Of a DNA stretch of 64,000 bases, positions 11,690-23,571 are shown one piece after another. Under the pieces are notes generated by a model. That model had not been told where the DNA came from, searched no databases, and saw only the letters and a program-made list of their open reading frames with translations. Within the stretch, counting starts at the first letter, position 1. The number at the start of each line of letters is the position of its first letter. The DNA is from Furcasterigmium furcatum (lineage: Eukaryota; Ascomycota; Sordariomycetes; Glomerellales; Plectosphaerellaceae), in the NCBI GenBank assembly GCA_001599815.1, contig BCIA01000002.1, forward strand, positions 3,817,626-3,881,625. Direction: 5' to 3'. Position numbers and translations under genes: made by a program.

Positions 11690-12864
11690 AGTGGGCCCTG
11701 AATCCTGGGATGGCCGAGAACGGGATCGGAAAGGAGGGTGATGAGAAAGAAGTAATATCTGGGTAAGGTACTCATTATTTATATCTGTACTCTGCGTGAG
11801 TGGGGCGGGAGTTCCCTCTCAAGCAAACACGAGCCACACTTTGAATCCTCGGGACGGCGGGGGCCGAGCGGCGGGCGGCAGGCCCTTGGGTGCTGTCACT
11901 AACAACCGGCTTGGTATGCTTGACCTACACGGTTCTGACCTGGCTTGCGGCTCGGCCACGACCAATGCCGATGCCGATTCTCTAGCTCACAGTCAAGTCT
12001 AGCTTGGTCAGGTTCGATGATCAGTCCCCCTAATTTGTTTGCCACGCTATCTGAAGCAAGGGTCAGGCTGGAATGAAGAGCTCCTCTGTGGACGTTCCGA
12101 TCTCATGGAGTGGCAAGTGTCTTTGTAAGAGAGCGACGACCGGATACTCTTGGCTCCGATGACTCTGGAAATTCAGGTTAAGGATTTCTCAAATGAATCC
12201 CTTGAAATGACCAAATCTCGATGCAATGTTGTTCCCAAGCTCCGACAACTGGTATCGGTCACTATCAAGCAAGAATGGATCACCTGTCTGTGTAACGGTC
12301 TTGATATGGGATACGATAATAGGATACCGGGCCACTATTTGCTTCTCGTGATTAGCGATAACGAGACATGCACAGTTACTCTATCAGCTGCGCGTCTGGG
12401 CCGACTTGTATACATGTAAGTCACGGTTCCTGCAGACTGAAGAGTGACCCCTTACAAGGGAGGGTGTCGAGGCCCGGACAGGGCCGACCCACAGTAGCAA
12501 CCCTCCTGGAAAGTAATGGAGAAACGACAAGAGCTCACTGTAATCTGCCGTCACTCCACGTGCGGCTTGGTTGTCATGGCGAAGCGTAAGCAGGGCCAAA
12601 GTTTCCCCCATGCCACGTGCCTCGGCGAGATAGATTGAGCAGGATTGCAAGGCTTGATGCCTTGGCTGCACGAAGCTGGAACCACTGCCTCCGCATTACT
12701 TCGGGGGCTATAGGGCGCGCGGGGGAGGATGGACGAGTATAAATTGACCTTCCTCCTGGCTCCAGGACGGGACCTACGATGTGCTGACTTCGGAGCCACA
12801 GCACACATCGCACTCATCTTTTGAGATAACTCGAAGGGTCATTGTCTCGGGAAAATCGCCAATC
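11690..12864. other. intergenic
   Basis: About 1.2 kb with only short random frames. It holds the promoters of the APH-like gene (minus) and, at its right end, of the DJ-1-like gene (plus). Confidence 0.55.
12738..12743 (+). promoter_or_regulatory. TATA box of the DJ-1/PfpI gene
   Basis: TATAAA lies 127 bp before the ATG at 12865, the spacing seen for the other TATA-type promoters in this window. Confidence 0.5.
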
Positions 12865-13920
12865 ATGGTCCGTCTTAATCATGGAGTGGCTGTCTTTCTG
12901 ACAGTGCTTCTCTCCTTCGTCTCGATCGCTTGGGCGCAGAACTCCACGAAGGGGGAGCATGAGTTCAACAAGAGGAGAACGATTTCGATTGGAATAGTAT
13001 GTACGATCTGATGAGACCACGGAGGCAGTCTAGCTCACTCGGTTAGGTTGTCTTCCCCGGCTGGGAGCCCCTGGACGTCTTCGGCCCTCTGCAGATATTC
13101 TTCTCGGTACGAATCCATCACGCCTGAATGCGAACGGCATCGCGGCTAATTGCGAGCAGCTGTCCTGGGCCCGGAAGATGACCCTGTCCGTGATCGCGGC
13201 CGAAACTGGCCCTGTGACGGCAGCCTACCCTGCCCATTTCATGGTTCCCGGCCAGCCTCCTTTCGACTTTGGCCACACCCTCCAGCCCAAGATCACTGCT
13301 ACCCACACGTTCCAGGACGCGCCAGCGCTGGACATACTCCTCGTGCCTGGCGGCATGGGAAACATGGCCCTGGAGCAGGCTAACGATACTTCCGTCGAGG
13401 ACTTTGTCGCGTTGCGATTCAACCAGCTTGACTATCTCCTCAGCGTGTGCACTGGTGCGGTGAGCCTGGCCAAGTCGGGCGTGCTCAAGGGCCGCAAGGC
13501 CACGACGAACAAGAACGCCTGGGCGTGGGTCACCAGCTCGGGTGAGGACATCGACTGGGTGCCTACGGCTCGGTGGGTTGAGGATGGAAAGGTCTGGACG
13601 AGCTCTGGTGTCGCGGCTGGTACGTTTGTTCCGGATACCGCAGCATGCCTGATGGCTACTGACCACCTACTTACTCAGGCATGGACATGACCTACGCGTT
13701 CTTGAAGCATCTGTACGGCGCAGATGATGCGGTCCTCAGCAACACGATGAATTCAATTGAGTACGCGCCTCATACGGATGCTGACTGGGATCCCTTCTCG
13801 GTCGTTCACCAGGTATGGTCGTCGCCGCCCTCCGATGTTGTGAAGATGCTAACGTCCCAGGTTCCTGGCGCCGACCCCGATGCTGAGCTCGAGAGCTGTG
13901 TTCGACCCATCGGCTGGTGA
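12865..13920 (+). CDS. secreted DJ-1/PfpI-family protein
   Basis: Five exons: 12865-12996, 13047-13106, 13160-13619, 13679-13812 and 13861-13920; introns of 48-59 nt; 281 aa. The first about 24 residues are a clear signal peptide (LNHGVAVFLTVLLSFVSIAWA). The rest is the class I glutamine-amidotransferase-like fold. It has a VVFPGWEPLDVFGPLQIF start, LDILLVPGGMG, and the nucleophile elbow LLSVCTGAVSLAKSG with the reactive Cys, followed by KATTNKNAWAWV and WTSSGVAAGMDMTYAF. Such proteins include isonitrile hydratases, proteases and regulators; the exact activity is unknown. A secreted member is less usual than the cytosolic ones, and the signal peptide is the notable point. The last, very short exon was set by frame and a GT/AG intron. 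Confidence 0.82.
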
Positions 13921-14063
13921 TCTGTTGCGAGGCGTGCGCGAGTCTGTGTGGCTGAGGTCGCCCCTTGGTTCCACGTCCACCGGGGTCTTAGCTTCTGTTC
14001 AAGCTGGTAGAGTACAAGATGAGGCGAATGAGCCGCAATGAGACAGACATTCGTCTTCTCCCT

Positions 14064-14975
14064 TCAGCTCTTGTGCTGCTTGTGCTGCCCCGGCTCGTCG
14101 GTGACCATCCTCACAAGTCTGATGAAGTGCGACGCCCCCAGGGCAGTCAAGATGTGCCACCACCCGTGCAGCTCCAGGATCCACGACAGCGGCATGCCGA
14201 CGGTCTCTTTCACGGCCCTCAGGTTCAGGCAGAGCTCAAGGTCGACATGCCACAGCGAATAGCCCAGGATCAGCGTCCACGCCGCACGCTTGAAGCTGGT
14301 CATCATCTTCCGCTTCTCCTCTTCCGACCGCCCCATGCCATAGACGAGGTACAGCGCCCGCGGCCACATGATGGTGATCATGACCAGGTAAGCGGTGGCG
14401 TGGATGAAGATGTCGCCCGTGTAGAGGTAGGCGAAAGACACGCCGCCTACCCCGAGCAAGACTACGGCGGTAACGAGGCGGCGGACGGCTGGCGATTGGT
14501 TCTGGGCGTAGATAGGCTGCAGGAGGGCCCCGGCCAGGAGGTTCATGGACATGTCGTCGAAGAGCTGGGGGACCTGGCGCATGGAGGCGTGGAAGGCCGT
14601 CGAGCAGACGCCGACGGAGATGAGGGCGACGGCCATGAAGTCGAGCTTCTCGTACCAGGGCGCCCCGGGCCTTGTCTTCCTGCAGTATCGCAGGGCGAGG
14701 TAGACTAGAGGCAGAGCTCAGCGGAGGTTCAGTCAGGACATGCGATGAGAAGGGGCTCACTGTAAGCCACATTGGTGATGGTGTTGATGAACTCGGCGAG
14801 GTAAGACGTGACAGCGTAGTCTTCCTCGCAGAAGCTGCCGGGCGTAGGTCAGCCCACAATGTCTCGAGAGTGCGCCGGAAGCCAGTCTTGCTTACTTGGC
14901 TTTGCTGTCAGGGTATCCCCAGACGCCTGAGTCCGCGTGGACGTCGCCGGTGTACCGTATGTTATGGTGTCCCAT
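14064..14975 (-). CDS. alkaline ceramidase (YPC1/YDC1/ACER family)
   Basis: Three exons on the minus strand: 14975-14896, 14834-14761 and 14704-14064; introns of 61 and 56 nt; 264 aa. The start MGHHNIRY...SGVWGYPDSKANFCEEDY is typical of fungal alkaline ceramidases. The family's metal-site residues are visible in SVGVCSTAFHASMRQVPQLFDDMSM, and later in WHVDLELCLNLR and ELHGWWHILTALGA, where the conserved His and Asp lie. Several hydrophobic segments predict a seven-pass membrane protein of the ER/Golgi. Expected reaction: hydrolysis of (phyto)ceramide to a sphingoid base and fatty acid. The upstream ATG at 15299 gives a long N-terminal extension with no homology and is rejected as start. Confidence 0.9.
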
Positions 14976-15379
14976 GGTCTCGTGATAGTATGCAACAGGA
15001 TCTGAATCGACACCTCGATGATGGATGAATTGGCTGTTCCAGTTGGACGACGGTGAAGATGCTACATATTGCAGCGCCCCCGGAAATGGGGAGATTGGCG
15101 CTGAGAAAATCCAAGGTCTGCCCCCCTGTTGCTTGCGTACGTGTTCCACTATCCCGCGCCGCGAGTCAGGGGTATGTGCATTGTTACCGAGGCCCAGGAA
15201 CCGCGTGAGTCTGGAGTTCTGGGGGGCATCGGAGGGTTTCCAGAGTGCCTGTTGTTCAAACTGCCTCATCTCAAACATCAAATACGAAAGAGATGACAAG
15301 GTGCAGTGAAGGGTTCTTGGCTATTTATGTACTCAGGCCATCCAATCACGCCTTCTTGATTGGATTACATTCACCCCAT
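14976..15379. other. intergenic
   Basis: Promoter of the ceramidase (minus) and terminator region of the AAA+ gene (minus). An open frame on the minus strand runs through it but shows no family features. Confidence 0.5.
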
Positions 15380-18300
15380 TTATTGAGAGGTGCCCCCGAG
15401 TTGCCCTGGATAGGACATGTTCTGCGCTGCTGACGGAGCAGAATGAGACCCTGTCATCCCGGCCGGATGCCCCTGGAACTGGGGTGCAAACGTCTGATGC
15501 TGCTGACCCGGCTGTTGGTACGTCCCTGTGCCAGGCAGCAGGTTAAACCCATCCTGCGACCCCGCGGAGAATCCAGTTGTCGGTCCCGACGTTGCATTTG
15601 GTCTCTGGACAGGCTCGACCGGTGGCGATGAGAAACCTTGTCCGTGCTGCCCATACACCTGGTGGCCGGGGTACTGATGTGGTTGCTGCTGGTGCTGCTG
15701 GGTTGGCTGTTGGTATTGAGAGTAGTGTTGTTGTTGTTGCGGTTGCTGCTGCTGCTGTTGGTGATGATGTTGCTGATGTGCCAGTCCCTGATGCTGCGTC
15801 TGGCTCGACATCGACGGCGCCCCTTCGCCCAAGTGTCGCCAGCCAGATCCGTTGCTCGCCCACTGCGAGACATTCAGGTTCGGCACGCCAGCTCCGCCCG
15901 CGACATCTTTGTATATCGCGCGGAGGAAGCTCTCCTTGGCCCTCGTCTCCGAGTCCGCGCCGTAGATGTCATCTAGGTACTTGATGAAGCTCAGGTACGC
16001 GGCTGCTACCGTCTCAAAGTCCCGGACGCCGAGCTTGACCACCGCATCCGTGTCTTTCAGCTTGGTGTCGTACTTGATCTCTGCGTTCTCGAACGTAGAC
16101 ATGCCGCCCTGCGCCTCGAACTCGGACAGCGCGAGCGCCGTCTGGCAGGCGTTGCGGATCTGCCGTCCGTTCCACCGCGCTTTGGGGTTGTCCCGCCAGT
16201 ACGTCCTCGCGAACATGCGGATCTTGACCTCGTCGAGGTCGAGCTTCCGGCCCTTGCTGGCGAAGCGGTTCTTGATGCGGTTTAGGTTGACTTCGAAGAT
16301 GGAATCGGTCGAGTCCTCGTCCAGGGCGGGATAATTAAGACTGATGTGGATTCGAGAGGTGAAGGCCTCGTCAAAGTCGCCGACTCGGTTTGTTGTCAGG
16401 AACAAGATACCGGCGTAGTACTCGAGAATGCGGAGGAAGACTAAGACAGGGGTCAGCGGCTCCAAGTCTCGTTCCTTGGTAGGTCGACTCTTCGATAGCA
16501 CTCACCTGCTACTAGGCCGTTTCTCGCAAAGTCATTGCTTGTCCGTCGAGCGAGAAACACGTCGGCCTCGTCGAGGAGCAGGATGCAGCCCCATTTGTTG
16601 GCGAGGGAGAAGTTCCTCTCCAGGGCCCCTTCGACCTCTTTGGCAGTGGTGCCCAGGTCGCCGCAAGTGATTTGGAAGAGCGGCTTGTTAAAGCGCTCTG
16701 CCACGCATTCTGGACATCTGGTCAGTCTCGCAGGCCTGTAAGTCGCGCTTAAGCATCACTCACCTGCGGTGCTCGTCTTGCCGACACCAGGCGCACCGTG
16801 GAGTAGGAGAATCAGGCCCTTGCCTGGAGCTTCATTAGTAACAGTTCAAGGAGGACGGGTGCCACAGCTCACCTTTGCCTCGAACAATGTCGAACTGGGC
16901 CCGGCTCGAGAAGGCCATCTCCTTGTTGCGGTAGTGCTGCGCAACGAGCGACAGGACCATCTCCTTGTGACCCTTGGGAAGCACAAGCTGATCGAAAGAA
17001 ACGCCCATCTCGCGGTCAATCTGCTCTTGTTTTGTTTCAAATGAGTCGTCATCTCGTCTGCCGCCCACCGGCCTCAGGAAATCGAGATCGAGTTGGGCTA
17101 AAGCCATCGTCGTCAGCCACATTCAACAACCATCGCCACTCCATATTGCCTACTTACCCCATTTGCGGGTGTTCAGGATGAATCCAAACACTCGATACGA
17201 CATGATCAGATACTCGTCGTCGACAATGCGGTTTTCGTCCGTGTTCGCCTCCTCCAGAGACCGCGGATAGACCGTTACGGACGGCAGCTTGGAGGCCGTC
17301 CACACGGGCGGGAGGAGAGACGCCATGAAGATCTCGTCCCGCGCCATCTCTATGCTCTCATCGTGGTCGATGTAGTCGTCCCTGCAGCAGACCTCGTCGC
17401 ACGTCTCAAAGGCCGGAGGAACCGCCCCAATGCCCACGGCTGACCCTGACCAGGGCGTCGATCCCTGTGTGGACAGACACTCGGCAAAGTCGATGACGAC
17501 CTGGCTGTCGACCTCGTCCATCGTATCTATCGTGTGCCCGGCGTAGTGTAGGTGCTGGACTGCAGCGGCTCTCAAGAACCGCTTCCCGCGCTTGATGAAC
17601 TTATCCTTACGATCCGGGTTCTTGTCGAACCGAGCAGGTTGGACGACAAAGCTCGAGATGGCCTTCTCGCCGTCGTATTTCTTGATGGTGAACTCGGTCG
17701 TCACCGGGCCCAGGTCCCGCCCGTTGAAGTCGATGTGCGTGCAGAGAATCCGGAACGGCATATCGAGTCTCTCCGAGGCCTTGTTCGACAGGTTCGTGTA
17801 GTCTCGGTACGGCGATGACGCCCTATGACCTGTGCTCGCAATACTGAGAACGCGATAGACTTGTCGGCCGCTGTCGCCGATGACGAAGTCGCCCGGCTTG
17901 AAGAGGTACCAGAGGTCGACAAACGTGATCTTGTCGCACTCGGGGCTGGCCACCCACTGGAGCTTGGGCTCGATGTATTCGTCCATGAAGTCCAAGAGGC
18001 ACCCGAGGTACCTGACCTCGCTGGCGGACTTGGGTGCGATTTTCGAAAACCGCCCGGGGACGAACTCATCTTCAACGTGAGTGCCGCGGTCGTGCTGTAC
18101 GCCGAAACGATCTGCCCAGTATCTCCAACAGGACCGGATCGCCTGGTCATTGTGAACAAGTCTTCGGTATGGCCGGAGGAGAATTCTCGCAAAAGGCTTG
18201 TTGTGCTGCCAGCCGCCAACCTGCCCGAGAAAGTGGACAATCGAGTCGCGAACCCGGATACGCTCGGGCAGCGGCTCTTGTCCAGAGAGTGCCTTCAGCG

Positions 18301-19636
18301 GGAAGCTCGGGCGGCTTTTGAGTCTTCCCATGCCCCTAAATGACTCCATATCATCGTCGTTCGAGGCCGGCTTGTAGTTCGGAGGCAAGCCGGATCCCGG
18401 GAGGTTTCCCTGCAGAACGTCAATGGCGGCCAGGGGTTCGAGCGTGAAGTAGGTCTCAACACTCCGGAAGACCTTCCAGGGAGCCAGATACAAGGCTGGG
18501 ACGAGCATCCGGGGCCCTTGCTCGGCAAACGCAGACGCATCATCCTGGATAGTCTCTGCGGCGCCCTCGGCATGCTGTGCGAGGAGAGTGTCCGTGAGGA
18601 AGTTAAGGAGGTTCTGCGCCCTCTCTATCGCTCGCATGTTGTCCTTCCTCTTCTCTTCCGCGTCAATGAGGTCGAAGCGTCTCTTTGCCTCTCGTCCCCT
18701 CCTGCCGGCGCGGAGCTCTAGGACTACCTGGAGAGACGATGCCGCGGCCTCCTCGGCTTCTTCATCCTTGGCCCTGGCGAGATCGGCTCTGCGGGCGTCC
18801 TCGAGGTCTTCGTCTAGCATGGCCTGCCTGCGTTGGAGTTCTCTCAAAAACCTCCGTTGCTGCTCGAGGGGGTCATCATAGTCATCACGGCGCCTGCTCG
18901 TGAAGCGAACATTAACATCTTCGTCGGAGGAGTAGTCGTTGTAAATTTTGTTGTTGATGACGACTGGGGGCCTGTAGGACACGGGGCGACGGCGAGCAGT
19001 CTCGGGCTGAGTCTGAATGTAGTAGTGTGGTGCCAGTTTCGACCGGGGAGGAGAAGGCGAACGAGGGCTCGGCAACCGCGGTGGACTACGGTAAGTTCGA
19101 GCACGTGGAATGGCCATTGCCCGCGGGGGCGAAGGGGTTCGGTCATTACGGCGAACGGTGATGATCTCTCTCTCGACTTCAGGGACCCGGGAGCGACGAA
19201 CGACGTCCGGTGATGATGACCTCGACCTCGACCGCGGCTGTGCATGTTCAGAGTCTCGTGAGCGGGAGTGTGAGATGGATCGTCGAGAACGAGATGAGTC
19301 TCGGTCCAGGCGCTGAACCAGACGTTCCATGTCGGCCATCTTCTTCTTCATCGTCAGCAACTGGAGCGTCAGTCTCGTGACGGCGTATTCGGTTGGCCCA
19401 GATTCAGTCGCATCGGTGGCACTTCCGCCGTCGCTGTCATTGCCTTCGTCTAGATTGGACTCGATCGCCTTGGCGGCAGGTTCTCCGATGCTGTCGTTGC
19501 CTTCGGTCGTGCTGGACTCGACTTCAGCCACGTTGGGCCCGGAAATGTCGACGGCATCCTTGCTGTGGTGAACCTCGTCGGCCTCGTCGATTTTGCCCAG
19601 GTCGTTTCCCTTCCTGTTGGGAGAATCACCGGACAT
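15380..19636 (-). CDS. large AAA+ ATPase with DUF7025-like, SR-rich and Q-rich parts
   Basis: Five exons on the minus strand: 19636-17158, 17097-16873, 16823-16764, 16709-16506 and 16440-15380; introns of 49-65 nt; 1342 aa. In order there is an acidic N-terminus, then an Arg/Ser-rich tract at about residues 130-230 with many RS, SP and PR pairs. Next come a charged coiled coil (about 270-350), a DUF7025-like region (FVDLWYLFKPGD), and an AAA+ domain with Walker A GAPGVGKT (911-918) and Walker B ILLLDEAD (964-971). The sensor segment is LFLTTNRVGDFDEAFTSRI. A Gln/His-rich low-complexity tail starts near 1200. The family is widespread in filamentous fungi and functionally uncharacterised. An SR-rich head and a polyQ tail on the same AAA+ protein are unusual. 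It is transcribed divergently from the STAND-like gene, ATG to ATG about 340 bp apart. Confidence 0.85.
15640..15800 (-). repeat. polyglutamine/His-rich coding tract
   Basis: On the minus strand CAG/CAA and CAT/CAC codons encode a run of Gln and His (HQQHHHQQQQQQPQQQQH, then more Q-rich sequence) in the tail of the AAA+ protein. The tract is likely length-polymorphic. Confidence 0.85.
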
Positions 19637-19975
19637 CCTGGCACAGTTGTCCTGGTGTTCCGGTCAATACTGGAGTGAGACGCTGTGAGAGGGCATGTAG
19701 CTGGCCTGCCGGCGACGTAGATGATGATGAGCAAACTTGAAATCCGAGGAGAAAGTATCATGCGAAGCTTTCGCGTCTGACGAGCATGAGGCTGGGGCGG
19801 CCGATTGCATACTTGGCGGGTTGGGGGCCAAAATGCACACCTGGACCAGGGTCTAGAGGGCCAGGATCTCTTGCGACCGCTGTCGAATCCAGTCCGAACA
19901 AGATCTCTGCACCCCCATTCATAGACTCACCAGCTTCACTTGCCGGACTTCTGCCACCGACGGCCATGCCTCAGT
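19637..19975. promoter_or_regulatory. shared divergent promoter, AAA+ / STAND pair 1
   Basis: A 339-bp region between two start codons on opposite strands. No clear TATA box. Its shortness means the two genes probably share regulatory DNA. Confidence 0.55.
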
Positions 19976-22235
19976 ATGGCGGAACAGCAGCCCGCGCTGC
20001 CCTGCGTCTCGCAACAGACTGCGGCAGTCGACTTTGTCGACACCCGCCTGGCTGAGGTTCACCCGGCCTTCCAAGACTCGCACGCCATGACCCGATATGA
20101 TCCAGCGTCGGACCAGTACGTGCCCCTCTCCACAGGCTCCGTCGGCTCCGCGACCATGCCGTCGCCCGGTGATCCTCGCCAACTCCCGCCGGCGGTGGCT
20201 GCGATGCGATTCTGGGACCAGCTGTTCCCTCAAGCGATGTCGCAGTTCAAATCAAAGCACGAGGAGCCAAAGGCAAAAAAGCGCATCCTGGATGACCACT
20301 CGTATCTCATCCGCGAGAAATCCAATTGGGCCGAGGTGTACGATGAGCTCCAGGCCGCGAAGACGGTCTACGACGGCAAGGGGTCGATGCGCCACGTCAA
20401 GAATGGCCTTCGGGTTGTTTTTGACAAGGTGAGATTGGTTCAGCCAGCAACTGCCATTCTGCCCTCTGTTGAGTATCTATCACCCGTGCTCGGCGCATTG
20501 CAAATCATCATGGATGTAAGTAGCAGAAGCCAGCTCGAAGCATCGCATCACTCAGGCTCATGTCCATCAGGCCGCAGCTCAGTCCACCAAAGTGCGGGAA
20601 GAAGCCGCCAGTTCATTAAGCGATGACGAGCTGGAAACGGCTTTCGGTGACATTGAGATGTTTTTGGGCATCTTTCCCGGCGACCGGGTGATCGAAAAGA
20701 AGGCCCTTGACCTGGTGGTGTCGATCTTGAAAGCCATCGAGGACGCAATCGGCTACTATCTCGCCAATATCTGTGAGTCGCCGCTGTGATTCGGTCTGGC
20801 CTGCCTGTGATTGGAAACTGAACCAGTCGCGATCAGTGACTCGAGCAAGCAAGGCCGTCTTTCTTGGTGAAGACTACCAGAAGGCCCTGAAGGAAAGCCT
20901 GGCCCAGATCAAGACCAGCAGCGAGGCATTGATCCACGAGGCCCAGACCTCCAACATCAAGCAAGTTAGGGACATGTGGTCGCAAGTCAGAGACTGTGAG
21001 TGGATTAATTGAACACCCAGGTCACGAACAATGCGTTGATGGACCAACCTTTACAGATTCCGAGCGACTGATCGAGAACGATCGGCAGATGCTCGCCAAC
21101 CAGGACGTCATGATGCAGAATCAGCAGAAGATGATGGACGGGCAAAAGGCTCTCGCGGACATGCAAAACAACTTGAAGGCCATGTTCGACGAATACCGGA
21201 AATACATGGATCAAAGGTTTCAACAGCAGCTGATGGAGAAGGACAGTGAGTACAACTTCTGGGAAAGCAACCGCTGGAGGAGCAGCCTGACCTCTCCTAG
21301 AACAAATTGAAAGCCTCTCTTTGCTGGCAGCGGGAAGCATCGCCGACCGAGCACCGTCGCCACAGCCGCACATGGGCATATATCTGCCCCAGCGGAACCT
21401 CTGGGTCCTTCTCGGCATGGGTGGCTGGAAGGGCGACGAAGACATGGAGATGGTTTCTCGAAAAGCGTATCTCATTCCCTCGGAGCATCGTGAGCGGGCC
21501 GAGCAAGTGGTCGCCACATGGGCGTTCAAGGAGTTCATCACGGTCCCCAGCTCGAGCGTGCTGCTTGTCCACGGGGACTTCAACGAGGGCACGCACCACA
21601 TATCCGCCCTGACCTCCGTCTGCTGGGCTCTCAACGGCGCCCTCACCGGAATGGAGGGGTTCAAGACACTGACTTTCTTCTGCGGATGCCACGTTGAGCC
21701 GGATGAGGCCGGGCAGACGACCGGCGGGCGGGGAATGATCCGAAGCCTCATCGCCCAGCTCCTCCAACAGCACGAGTTCGACACCAGGCTGCTCCATGAG
21801 CAGGTCAATCTGGACGCGGTGGCGGCGGGGGATCTGGGCTGGCTGTGCCACCTGTTCGTCTGGCTCGCCTGCCACTTGCCGCTGAGAACGACGCTGATCT
21901 GTCTCGTCGACGGCATCAACTTCTATGAGCGGGAGGAGCACATTGACGGCGTGCGCGTGGTCCTGGACTGCTTGCTGGAGACCACGAGGGACGAGAGGCT
22001 GCTGGGCGTTCTCAAAGTGCTGGTCACCAGCCCTGTGCCGACGACCATAGTCCGACAGCACGCGGCATTCTACGATGGGCTCAACACGGTCAACATGGCC
22101 TCCTTGCCGAAGTTGGGCTGGGGGGCGAGCAGTCAACGGATGAGCCGGCAGCTGGGGGAGGCGCTCCGGGTATCTCAAGGCCTGGAGATCCCTGGTGGTT
22201 CTCCTGGGCAGCTCAAAGGAACTTATGTACAGTAA
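19976..22235 (+). CDS. STAND/NACHT-like protein with degenerate P-loop
   Basis: Five exons: 19976-20515, 20571-20772, 20837-20995, 21057-21245 and 21301-22235; introns of 55-64 nt; 674 aa. The N-terminal part (FWDQLFPQAMSQF...REKSNWAEVYDELQAAKTVY; PVLGALQIIMDAAQ; VSILKAIEDAIGYYLANI) resembles the helical N-terminal domains of fungal STAND proteins (Goodbye-like). A coiled-coil stretch (about 310-370, many Gln and Met) follows. The C-terminal half is P-loop-NTPase-like: LLVHGDFNEGTHHIS stands where a Walker A would be, near 451-463, but lacks the GKS/GKT. LICLVDGIN, near 562, looks like a Walker B. Nucleotide hydrolysis is therefore doubtful. No C-terminal repeat domain (ankyrin, WD, TPR) is present. 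The alternative ATG at 19940 adds 12 residues. Function unknown; its neighbour and orientation suggest it works with the AAA+ protein. Confidence 0.78.
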
Positions 22236-23571
22236 TTAATAATTAATGAACAAGCCATGACTGAACTCGAAGAAGCGCATACAAAAGTGTGGACATCTCA
22301 TTACCGCCCGAGGGGCTTTCTCTTTATTTTGGGCACAGCCTCGATCCAGTTCCTCATTACCCCTGGCGCCGCCGCAGTTCTCCCGATCATTAGCGAGAGA
22401 TCCTCCTCCTGGTTAAGGTTAGACCCGCGCCCGACCAGGCGCGCTCCCCAGAACATGCAGACGATGCGCGATGCATATTTTCCGTGGCACGATGACGATG
22501 TCAGCCGTAACACGAGGACAGGAAAGATGACTCCCCCTGCCGACTGTTCGTTTCTGCATGCCGACGTCGCCCGGCGCATCGAATGACGGCGGAAGGCCTC
22601 AGTCTGCCCTGATCCTGGTGTGCCATCCCATCCACGACAAGCCGCCAAGCATCCAATTGGTCTGGAAAAGAACTTTGAGGTGCATGAAAGGGGCGCCACT
22701 CTCCCCCTGGTACCCCTGGTTCTGGCCCTGAGTCGACACTAAGCAACCAACAGGCAGTGGCTAATGCACGCTCGGTGTCCTACTTCAGGCCACGCCGACG
22801 GCCCAGAGCGCGGACAGTTCCCGCGGCCAGGGCCGACGCCACCAATGGACTGTCGGTGCCAAGGCCAAGACCGCGTCCCGGCGCCGTGAAGGAAAAACGT
22901 TGCGGCCCTGCGAACCTGGATCCAACCCACCCTTGGACAACCCATGCACAGATACGAAGCTTGTAAGTCACAAGCTCATGGTTGCCTGCGAAAGGGGCTG
23001 CAACCATCACCTTTTTCACGCCCTGTTTCCGCGGACTCTTGGGCAGGTGTTGGGCAGACGGGTTTTGACAACAAGGAGGATTCGGCGCTCTTCAACGCCG
23101 CCTCTTCTACTGGCCGCCAGGAAATTTAACCATAAACGAACGCCACGAGCTAAAGAGCACATGGGGGGGGCAAGACGAGACCTTGTCCGCCAGAGAGAGA
23201 GACACGCCACGCCACGCGCCGGCCGCCGCCGGGAGCTGGAACTCGCTTCTGCCGCCCGGAGACCACGGGCCAGCCGCCATACCCCTGTATCTCGCAGAAG
23301 CAATCTTACACACATCGGGGATGGCCTACTCCCCCGTTGGTGATGCTAGGCCGAAAACAACTCACCGACCGGGTTCTGGTCCTTACCAAGGATCTCTCGA
23401 GTGCGCAGATACGAACGGCACAGGAGTCGCGCTCTTGTTTATAAGGCTGTTCATGTCCGCCGGCCGTTTCTTCGCGAGACCGACCCACGAGCTTATTCTA
23501 CTCTCATCGCACTCGAGATTCGTCTCAACTTTCACTCGCTTGAAACTCACCACCCACATTCGTTTATCAAC
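22236..23571. other. intergenic
   Basis: About 1.3 kb of GC-rich sequence with overlapping small frames and no recognisable domain. The right end is the promoter of the chitin deacetylase, with a TATA-like element at 23438. Confidence 0.55.
23438..23445 (+). promoter_or_regulatory. TATA box of the chitin deacetylase gene
   Basis: TTTATAAG lies about 130 bp before the ATG at 23572. Confidence 0.5.

Noticed and set aside
20429..20443. GT...AG segment gtgagattggttcag as an intron in the STAND gene
   Set aside because: Only 15 nt; reading through keeps the frame and gives sensible sequence.
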